Part shown: one piece after another, positions 1 through 5,123 of the stretch | Numbering within the stretch: the stretch's first letter is position 1 | Layout of the letters: the number at the start of each line of letters is the position of its first letter | Assembly (NCBI GenBank): GCA_943329105.2 | Contig: CALQCP020000017.1 | Span: 1 to 19,578 of the forward strand | Length of the DNA: 19,578 bases | Direction: 5' to 3' | DNA from: Chitinophaga pinensis | GTDB taxonomy: Bacteria > Planctomycetota > Phycisphaerae > Phycisphaerales > SM1A02 | The notes under the pieces: generated by a model | Seen by the model: only the letters and a program-made list of their open reading frames with translations | What the model was told of the DNA's origin: nothing | The model's database searches: none | Position numbers and translations under genes: made by a program

Positions 1-81
1 AATCCGGAACGGTTCCGGGCCATGGCCACTGGACATACGGTCAACACCGGCGCGGCCGGTGTTCCCTCCCCACGGGTTTGA
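1..81 (+). CDS. possible C-terminal end of an upstream gene (partial)
   Basis: Frame 1 is open from the window edge to a TGA at 79-81 and reads NPERFRAMATGHTVNTGAAG followed by VPSPRV. The codons are GC-ended like those of the neighbouring genes, so this could be the last 26 residues of a gene that starts outside the window. I do not recognise the family. The 9-bp inverted repeat at 43-63 lies inside this frame, which argues that the stretch may instead be a noncoding 3' region. The piece is too short to decide. Confidence 0.25.
   Translation, partial: NPERFRAMATGHTVNTGAAGVPSPRV
43..63 (+). repeat. perfect 9-bp inverted repeat, possible transcription-end hairpin
   Basis: AACACCGGC at 43-51 pairs perfectly with GCCGGTGTT at 55-63 across a 3-nt loop. 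No T-tract follows (CCCTCCCC), so it is not a canonical intrinsic terminator. It could end the upstream transcript or block readthrough into the FKBP gene. A second, shorter dyad (CCGGAAC/GTTCCGG) sits at 4-18. Confidence 0.35.
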
Positions 82-109
82 CACTCACTTCACGGCGCGC
101 TCAGCGCGC

Positions 110-114
110 AGGAG
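110..114 (+). promoter_or_regulatory. Shine-Dalgarno AGGAG that fixes the FKBP start
   Basis: AGGAG at 110-114 is 8 nt before the ATG at 123. It favours that ATG over the in-frame TTG at 78. The signal peptide begins directly at this ATG, which agrees. Confidence 0.7.
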
Positions 115-122
115 ATTGCTCG

Positions 123-1016
123 ATGCGTTGCTTCGCATGTACTGCTTCCACTATCGCTTCCATGTTGGTCTGCTCATCCCTGTTCGCGCAGGCGCCAACG
201 GCCCCAACGGGTGCTGATTACACCACGCTCCCACCCGAGCCACTTGAAACGCAGAAGCAACTGGAGGCCGCCAAGGTCTCGATGATGCAAGCTGTTGAGA
301 CGGCAGAAAAGGTCATGAGCGGCCAGTCGCTTGCCGGGCGCGCGATCACCAAGGACGGCGTGGTGACCTCGTACGAAGTGATCCTGACCTGTAACGGGCT
401 CCAGAAGCGCGTGTTGGTTGATGCGGTGAACGGCAAAGTCACCGGCGCCGTGGTCACCATGCCTGCGGCCGTAACCAAGGCACTCGAAAAGACCAAGGGT
501 GGCGTGGTGCGCGAAGCCGCCATGAATCCCGCGGCTGAGCCTCCGGTGATCACCTGCGCGGTCTTTAAGGACGGTCAGCGTCATGACGTGGTGGTCAATG
601 CCGTGGATGGCAGTATCGTGAGCGACACCATGATGAGCAGATTCCCAGGCGACGCGTTTACAGGTCAGATCGTCACTCTTCCAAGCGGTCTCCAATACGT
701 GGACCTCAAGGAGGGCACTGGCGCCACTCCTGCTGACAAGAATGCGGTTGTCAAAGTTCACTACACCGGCTGGCTTGTCGACGGCAAGAAGTTTGACTCG
801 AGCGTTGATCGCGGCGAGCCAGCATCCTTCGCGCTCTCCGGCGTGATTCCTGGATGGACCGAAGGCGTTGGTTCAATGAAGGTCGGCGGCAAGCGCAAGT
901 TGATCGTTCCGTACATGCTCGCTTACGGCGAGCGTGGTCGTGGTCCGATTCCTGCGAAGGCGACGCTGGTCTTTGACGTTGAACTGCTGGAAGTGCCGAA
1001 CGCACCGCAGCAGTAA
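123..1016 (+). CDS. exported FKBP-type peptidyl-prolyl isomerase with PepSY-like N-terminal repeats
   Basis: This 297-residue protein is probably a periplasmic or envelope prolyl isomerase that helps fold exported proteins. Residues 1-23 form a signal peptide (hydrophobic core, FAQA cleavage site). Residues about 52-110 and 115-168 each resemble a PepSY unit: a helix followed by strands ending in VDAVNGKVTG and VNAVDGSIVSD. Residues about 187-291 are a complete FKBP domain. The ligand-pocket residues are present: Y214 in HYTG, F224 and D225 in KKFDSS, V241-I242 and W245 in VIPGW, Y268 in AYGE and F284 in VFDVELL. The start at 123 is chosen for its Shine-Dalgarno and signal peptide. A strong terminator follows directly, so the gene is probably monocistronic. 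The FKBP assignment is firm; the PepSY repeats are seen by pattern only, and their role (inhibitory or protein-binding) is inferred from the family. Confidence 0.9.
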   Translation: MRCFACTASTIASMLVCSSLFAQAPTAPTGADYTTLPPEPLETQKQLEAAKVSMMQAVETAEKVMSGQSLAGRAITKDGVVTSYEVILTCNGLQKRVLVDAVNGKVTGAVVTMPAAVTKALEKTKGGVVREAAMNPAAEPPVITCAVFKDGQRHDVVVNAVDGSIVSDTMMSRFPGDAFTGQIVTLPSGLQYVDLKEGTGATPADKNAVVKVHYTGWLVDGKKFDSSVDRGEPASFALSGVIPGWTEGVGSMKVGGKRKLIVPYMLAYGERGRGPIPAKATLVFDVELLEVPNAPQQ

Positions 1017-1040
1017 GTTGCCATTGAACTGAGAACAACG

Positions 1041-1081
1041 CCGCGCGCGTTCCGATGTTCGGGACGCGCGCGGTGCTTTTT
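1041..1081 (+). terminator. rho-independent terminator after the FKBP gene
   Basis: CCGCGCGCGT at 1041-1050 pairs with ACGCGCGCGG at 1064-1073. Three inner pairs (one a G-T wobble) extend the stem to 13 bp around a 7-nt loop. A run of five T follows at 1077-1081. It starts 24 nt after the stop codon. This is the clearest intrinsic terminator in the window. Confidence 0.88.
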
Positions 1082-1082
1082 G

Positions 1083-1201
1083 TTGCGCTGTATTGAGTAT
1101 TGCGCTGCGTCCCGTGTTCCGCGCTGTTCAATGTTCCGTGCTGTTCGATACTTCGCGCATTTCACTGCTCCGCGGCGTTCAGACTTGCGCGGCTTTGCTG
1201 C
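1083..1201. repeat. degenerate 17-bp tandem repeat (minisatellite), about 7 units
   Basis: Seven consecutive 17-nt units can be laid out at 1083, 1100, 1117, 1134, 1151, 1168 and 1185 without gaps. The best unit is TTCCGCGCTGTTCAATG (1117-1133). Unit 4 matches it at 14 of 17 positions, unit 5 at 12, unit 6 at 11, units 1 and 2 at 10, and unit 7 at 8. The array fills almost the whole gap between the FKBP terminator and the lipoprotein stop. Seventeen is not a multiple of three, so it is unlikely to be coding. I see no gene or other signal in 1082-1217. Confidence 0.6.
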
Positions 1202-1217
1202 CACTCGCAGAGCCGGC

Positions 1218-1511
1218 TCACGGATTCTTAAAGACTTCGTCTGCTTGCTTGGAAACTTCCTTCTGATACGCGTCAGACTTCGCCTTGGTGCGCACTGCGG
1301 CGTCGCGCGCCTTGCCGAGTGCTGAGCCGCTCTCCCAGTTTGGGTCGCCGGGAGTGGGGTCTGTTGCTGGATCGCGATTCGCAGTAGCAGCGGGCGTGGC
1401 CTCTTGCTGGGCTGGGGCTGCCACCGCCGGGCGCGGCGTCATTGGTTTGCAGGCCACCAAAGTGGAGCAGCCCGCGCAGATCACCAAGAGCACAGTGGAT
1501 GCGTTCTTCAT
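1218..1511 (-). CDS. small predicted lipoprotein of unknown function
   Basis: This 97-residue protein starts MKNASTVLLV, giving a type II signal peptide with a lipobox at LVAC (C21; an alternative is C15 in CAGC). A Pro/Ala-rich low-complexity linker (about 22-55) follows, then a charged, probably helical tail rich in Lys and Ala (about 60-97). I do not recognise a family. The start is placed at 1511, not at the upstream in-frame ATG at 1520 (MPAM), because a TACGAT box lies exactly 7 nt before 1511, as at several other genes here. No Shine-Dalgarno is visible. The gene is divergent from the HAD phosphatase. The lipoprotein nature is seen directly; membrane anchoring is inferred from it. Confidence 0.7.
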   Translation of the reverse strand: MKNASTVLLVICAGCSTLVACKPMTPRPAVAAPAQQEATPAATANRDPATDPTPGDPNWESGSALGKARDAAVRTKAKSDAYQKEVSKQADEVFKNP

Positions 1512-1518
1512 AGCCGGC

Positions 1519-1524
1519 ATCGTA
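1519..1524 (-). promoter_or_regulatory. putative -10 box TACGAT for a leaderless lipoprotein transcript
   Basis: On the minus strand TACGAT is followed by 7 nt and then the ATG at 1511. This is the spacing expected if transcription begins at the A of the start codon. No clear -35 sequence is seen. Confidence 0.4.
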
Positions 1525-1535
1525 CGCACGGGCGG

Positions 1536-1541
1536 TACAGT
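1536..1541 (+). promoter_or_regulatory. putative -10 box TACAGT for a leaderless HAD-gene transcript
   Basis: TACAGT lies 6 nt before the GTG start at 1548. It faces away from the minus-strand TACGAT box only 11 nt to its left, so the two divergent genes would share a very short promoter region. Confidence 0.4.
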
Positions 1542-1547
1542 GACCAT

Positions 1548-2279
1548 GTGACACAAACGCAGCCATTTGCAGCCATCTTTGATCTCGACGGCACCCTGGT
1601 GGACAGCTTTGATGCGCACTGGCGTTCATGGCATGCCATGTGCGCGCGCCACGGCGTGAATCTGCCGCGCGAACTGTTCGTGCGCAGTTTCGGTATGCGC
1701 AACGATCGGATCATCGACCTCTACTGGCGCGAGGACGGCAAGGTGCCGCCGGATGCAGCCCTTGCTACGCAGTACGCGGACGAGAAGGAAGCGCTGTACC
1801 GCGAATTGGTGGCGGAGTCGTTCCCGGCCATGGCTGGCGGGCGTGAACTGCTGGCGCGGTTACATGATGCGGGGTGGTTGTTGGCGGTGGGCACCAGTGG
1901 TCCACCAGAGAATTTGCGCGTGGCAGTGGACGAACTGGACGCCTCGCGTTGGTTTCACACAGAAGTATGCGGGCGCGATGTGCAGCATGGCAAGCCGGCG
2001 CCGGACATCTTTCTGAAGGCGGCTGAACGCATGGGCGTGCCACCGAATCGATGCGTGGTGGTGGAGGACGCGGTGCCCGGTATTGAGGCGGCACATGCAG
2101 CGGGCATGCCCTGCGTAGCCATTTGTAGCGAGGGACATACCCACGCGGAACTGGCAGGCGCGGAGTTAGTAATCGACCGATTTGATGGGTTGACCGTGGA
2201 GACGATGCGCGCGTTGTTGGCTGCAGGACCGCGCGTACCATGTCAGCCCTATGGACACTCGATACCAAAAACTTGCTGA
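1548..2279 (+). CDS. HAD-superfamily phosphatase (phosphoglycolate phosphatase / beta-phosphoglucomutase type)
   Basis: This 243-residue cytoplasmic hydrolase has all four HAD motifs. Motif I is FDLDGTLVDS with nucleophile D12 and acid/base D14; motif II is the T116-S117 pair in VGTSG; motif III is K149 in HGKPAPDIF; motif IV is E173-D174 in VVEDAVPGIEAA. The insertion between motifs I and II is a helical C1 cap, as in phosphoglycolate phosphatase and beta-phosphoglucomutase. The substrate cannot be read from the sequence. The start is the GTG at 1548: the reading frame upstream is unlikely to be coding, and the TACAGT box is correctly placed. Its last 29 nt overlap the start of the M29 peptidase gene, so the two are probably co-transcribed. 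Confidence 0.88.
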   Translation: MTQTQPFAAIFDLDGTLVDSFDAHWRSWHAMCARHGVNLPRELFVRSFGMRNDRIIDLYWREDGKVPPDAALATQYADEKEALYRELVAESFPAMAGGRELLARLHDAGWLLAVGTSGPPENLRVAVDELDASRWFHTEVCGRDVQHGKPAPDIFLKAAERMGVPPNRCVVVEDAVPGIEAAHAAGMPCVAICSEGHTHAELAGAELVIDRFDGLTVETMRALLAAGPRVPCQPYGHSIPKTC

Positions 2280-3357
2280 ATTGTTGGTCCGCCACAGTTG
2301 TCAGGTCAAGCCGGGCGAGCACTTGCTGCTTGAGTTGTTTGACGCGCCCGAAGCGATGGCCGTGGCCATGGTGGAAGCGACCCGCGCGGCTGGCGGTCAT
2401 CCGCATGTGACGCTGCGCTCCAACCGGGTGATGCGTTCCCTCAACAAGGAGAGCGGCGAGGAAGGTCTGCGGATCTGGGGCGAATGCGACTTGGAGCGCA
2501 TGAAGCGCATGCAGTGCTATGTGGGGATTCGCGGCGCTGCGAATGTCAGCGAGATGAGCGGCATTGCACCGGAGCAGATGAAACTGGTTGGCAAGCTCTA
2601 CGCCAAGCCGGTGCACTTTGAGCAGCGCGTCAACCACACCAAGTGGGTGGTGTTGCGCTGGCCGTCGCCATCCATGGCGCAGTTGGCGCAGATGTCGACG
2701 GAGGACTTTGAGAAGTTCTACTTTGATGTCTGCCTGGTGGACTACGCAAAGATGGACCGCGACGTGCAGCCATTGAAGAAGCGCATGCAGGCGTGCGACA
2801 AGGTGCACATCAAGGGACCAGGAAAGACGGATCTGCACTTCTCAATCAAAGGAATTGGCGTGGTTCCGTGCTGCGGCGAGCGCAATATTCCAGATGGCGA
2901 ATGCTTCACTGCGCCGGTGCGCGATAGTGTGGAGGGCATTCTGCAATACAACACTCCCACGCTGTTCAATGGCATCAGCTTCACCAACATCGGCTTGGAG
3001 TTCTCCAAGGGACGGGTGGTGAAGTGCTGGGCAGATCAGAATCAGAAGGAACTGGAAGCGATCTTTGATACTGACGAGGGTGCTCGTTATATCGGCGAAT
3101 TTGCGCTTGGCTTCAATCCGTTGATCATGCATCCGATGAAGGACATCCTGTTTGATGAGAAGATCGCCGGCAGTTTCCACTTCACGCCGGGCCGCTGCTA
3201 TGAGGAGACGGAGAATGGCAATCGCAGTGAAATCCATTGGGATTTGGTGTGCATTCAGCGCCCGGAATACGGCGGCGGAACGGTGGCGTTTGATGGAGAG
3301 ATTGTGCGCAAGGACGGCAAGTTTGTGCCAGCAGACATGCACGCACTGAATTTCTGA
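2251..3357 (+). CDS. M29-family aminopeptidase (thermophilic aminopeptidase type)
   Basis: This 368-residue protein has the usual length and layout of M29 metallo-aminopeptidases (AmpS/AmpT), which remove N-terminal residues with a two-metal centre. The expected metal-binding neighbourhoods are visible: E217 in NIPDGE, E283 in YIGEFALG, H310 in GSFHF, and H329 with D331 in SEIHWDLV. The assignment of single ligands follows the family pattern and was not aligned. There is no signal peptide, so it acts in the cytoplasm, probably in peptide turnover. The ATG at 2251 lies inside the end of the HAD gene and has no Shine-Dalgarno, suggesting translational coupling. The C-terminal part (DEKIAGSFHF to HWDLV) is fully conserved in pattern, so the enzyme should be active. 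Confidence 0.92.
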   Translation: MDTRYQKLAELLVRHSCQVKPGEHLLLELFDAPEAMAVAMVEATRAAGGHPHVTLRSNRVMRSLNKESGEEGLRIWGECDLERMKRMQCYVGIRGAANVSEMSGIAPEQMKLVGKLYAKPVHFEQRVNHTKWVVLRWPSPSMAQLAQMSTEDFEKFYFDVCLVDYAKMDRDVQPLKKRMQACDKVHIKGPGKTDLHFSIKGIGVVPCCGERNIPDGECFTAPVRDSVEGILQYNTPTLFNGISFTNIGLEFSKGRVVKCWADQNQKELEAIFDTDEGARYIGEFALGFNPLIMHPMKDILFDEKIAGSFHFTPGRCYEETENGNRSEIHWDLVCIQRPEYGGGTVAFDGEIVRKDGKFVPADMHALNF

Positions 3358-3375
3358 TGCGCAGCACGTGACTAT

Positions 3376-3381
3376 GAAGAG
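3376..3381 (+). promoter_or_regulatory. Shine-Dalgarno-like GAAGAG that decides the aldolase start
   Basis: GAAGAG at 3376-3381 is 8 nt before the ATG at 3390. It overlaps the in-frame GTG at 3381, and so supports the ATG as the start. Confidence 0.45.
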
Positions 3382-3389
3382 TGATAGGT

Positions 3390-4448
3390 ATGCATAACAA
3401 CGCTGAACATTCGGTTGATCTTCGCTCGGACACAGTGACTCAGCCCTGTGCGGCCATGTGGGACGCCATGCGCTCCGCGCCGCTGGGGGATGATGTCCTT
3501 GGTGATGAGCCGACCGTTGCGCGCTTAGAAGCGATGATCGCTGCGCGTCTTGGGAAGGAAGCGGCGGTATTCGTTCCAAGTGGAACCATGGCAAACCAGC
3601 TGGCGATTCGCGTGGCGTGCGGCGCTGGCGATGAGATCATTGCGCATGAAGAGAGTCACATCATTCACTACGAAACCGGCGGGCCCGCTGCGTTGAGTGG
3701 CGCCATGGTGCGGACCGTGCGCGGGGATGGTGGGTTGTTTGATGCTGACGATGTGACCGCGGCCGTTCGAACCCGCAATATTCACCACCCGGTGAGCAAG
3801 ATGCTGGTTGCCGAAAATACGCAGAACCGCGGGGGCGGCACGGTGTGGGGCATGGATCGTTGGGAGCGGGTGGCGCGTGAGGCGCATGCCCATGGTCTCC
3901 ACGTGCATGTTGACGGCGCGCGTCTCTTTAACGCGTGCGTTGCTGGTGGTTACTCGGCCGACGCATTCGCCAAGCATGCCGACACGTTGAGCGTGTGCTT
4001 CTCCAAGGGACTGGGGTGCCCGGTCGGAAGTGCCCTGGTTGGCCCAGCAGCTTTCATTGAGCGCGCGCGGAGATTTCGAAAGATGTTTGGAGGCGGTATG
4101 CGGCAGAGTGGCCTGCTTGCCGCGGCGGCGATCTTTGCACTGGAGCACAACGTTGACCGCTTGGCGCACGACCATGCGAATGCGAAGGCGTTTGCGCGTG
4201 GAATCTCTGCCGTGCGTGGTTTGCGCCCGCATGTCAGTGCCGAAGAAACGCCCACCAACATGGTGTTCTTCCATGTCGATCCTGCGATCGGAACGGCGCA
4301 GGCCCTGTGTGCGCGCTTGGAATCCAAGGGTGTTCGGATGATGGGGCTCGATCCGCAGCGCGTTCGTGCAGTAACGCATCGTGATGTTGATGCTGCTGGA
4401 ATTGAGCGCGCGGTTCGTGAAATTGCCGCTGCTGTGCAGGGCAAGTGA
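3390..4448 (+). CDS. ltaE: low-specificity L-threonine aldolase
   Basis: This 352-residue PLP enzyme of fold type I splits L-threonine or L-allo-threonine into glycine and acetaldehyde. The N-terminal DLRSDTVTQP and GDDVLGDEPT blocks, then the VPSGTMANQLA phosphate-binding stretch, are diagnostic. D175 in VDGAR fits the cofactor pyridine nitrogen and R177 the usual substrate/PLP contact. K206 in CFSKGLGCPVGS is the Schiff-base lysine. Later GGGMRQSGLLAAA also fits the family. The gene follows the M29 peptidase by 32 nt on the same strand, so a peptide and amino-acid catabolism operon (HAD, peptidase, aldolase) is possible. It ends 3 nt before the stop of the convergent NTF2-like gene. Confidence 0.93.
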   Translation: MHNNAEHSVDLRSDTVTQPCAAMWDAMRSAPLGDDVLGDEPTVARLEAMIAARLGKEAAVFVPSGTMANQLAIRVACGAGDEIIAHEESHIIHYETGGPAALSGAMVRTVRGDGGLFDADDVTAAVRTRNIHHPVSKMLVAENTQNRGGGTVWGMDRWERVAREAHAHGLHVHVDGARLFNACVAGGYSADAFAKHADTLSVCFSKGLGCPVGSALVGPAAFIERARRFRKMFGGGMRQSGLLAAAAIFALEHNVDRLAHDHANAKAFARGISAVRGLRPHVSAEETPTNMVFFHVDPAIGTAQALCARLESKGVRMMGLDPQRVRAVTHRDVDAAGIERAVREIAAAVQGK

Positions 4449-4451
4449 TCG

Positions 4452-5087
4452 TCAGAGCGTGCCCCGTGCGGGCACTTGATTAAGCAATTCGATCCATGCC
4501 AGGCGTTCAATCAGCCACGCGCCGTTTGCTTGGCGGCGGACTTCGATCCACCAGCGCGTGGGGACTGCTGCATAGCTGGAAGCGGTGGTGGTGCGGCAGC
4601 CAAGCAACACGATGCCGCATTCGGAATCCTTGGTAGCAATGGATAGTTCCGTCACGGAATTTGATTCGATGCGGTGCTTGCCTTTCAAACTTTCAGCTGC
4701 GCGCATCAAGCGTTCCAAGTCATCGCCCGGGCTCTCCGGGCCGCCGTAGTGCATCGATGCATCGGGTGCGAAGCACGCCTGGAATCGCTGTAGATCAGCG
4801 GACTCGGCTGCCGCAACCAGTGCTTCAACGGTTTCACGCGCGTGCTCGCCCGGCGAAACTTGTACTGCCGCGAGTGCAAGAATTGCTGCTGCGCACAACA
4901 TCATGGCCACTCCCGCCAAGATGGCGCGGACGCGGTCGGTGCGCGCTCCCCACCACGCGAGCGCGGCGGCCACCACCAGTATGGGAAAGGCCAGCGTCCA
5001 CGGGCTTTCAGCAAAGAGCGCGGTGAAGAGCGGTGTGGATGGAAGTTCAATGTTCACAGTGGGGATGTGCGGGGTGACGTGCCTCAT
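4452..5087 (-). CDS. membrane-anchored NTF2/SnoaL-like protein
   Basis: This 211-residue protein has two predicted membrane segments (about 31-47 and 56-76). A soluble domain of about 125 residues follows that looks like an NTF2/SnoaL-like cone fold: a first helix with EALVAAAESADLQRFQACFAPDA, then FAPDASMHYGG, and strands ending in TRWWIEVRRQANGAWLIERL. That pattern (a pocket fold with a final aromatic-rich strand) is typical of SnoaL-like and stress-associated NTF2 domains, but no catalytic role can be assigned. The start is set at 5087; the longer frame to 5150 would run into the divergent gene at 5124. The assignment is by pattern and the substrate is unknown. Confidence 0.65.
   Translation of the reverse strand: MRHVTPHIPTVNIELPSTPLFTALFAESPWTLAFPILVVAAALAWWGARTDRVRAILAGVAMMLCAAAILALAAVQVSPGEHARETVEALVAAAESADLQRFQACFAPDASMHYGGPESPGDDLERLMRAAESLKGKHRIESNSVTELSIATKDSECGIVLLGCRTTTASSYAAVPTRWWIEVRRQANGAWLIERLAWIELLNQVPARGTL
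4459..4475. terminator. weak hairpin between convergent genes
   Basis: GTGCCC at 4459-4464 pairs with GGGCAC at 4470-4475 around a 5-nt loop, followed by TTGATTA. It begins 10 nt after the aldolase stop, inside the last codons of the opposing gene. It may help end the aldolase transcript, but the T-tract is poor. Confidence 0.3.
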
Positions 5088-5113
5088 GCACTCGGTCTGC
5101 CGCGCTCGTAGCC

Positions 5114-5119
5114 TATAGC
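5114..5119 (+). promoter_or_regulatory. weak -10-like TATAGC before the fused MAF gene
   Basis: TATAGC ends 4 nt before the ATG at 5124. The last base and the spacing are both off the TANNNT plus 6-8 nt rule seen elsewhere. A minus-strand TAGGCT (5110-5115) overlaps it and could serve the divergent NTF2-like gene with a 22-nt leader. Confidence 0.25.
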
Positions 5120-5123
5120 GGTC

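Noticed and set aside
78..83. TTGACA, a perfect -35 hexamer upstream of the FKBP gene
   Set aside because: No acceptable -10 box lies 15-19 nt downstream (the sequence there is GC-rich, TCAGCG at 17 nt), so a promoter cannot be supported.
1765..2838. Long minus-strand frame of 357 codons opposite the HAD and M29 genes
   Set aside because: It is antisense to two genes with complete catalytic motifs, has no recognisable domain, and its composition (His, Arg and Pro rich) is typical of a shadow frame.
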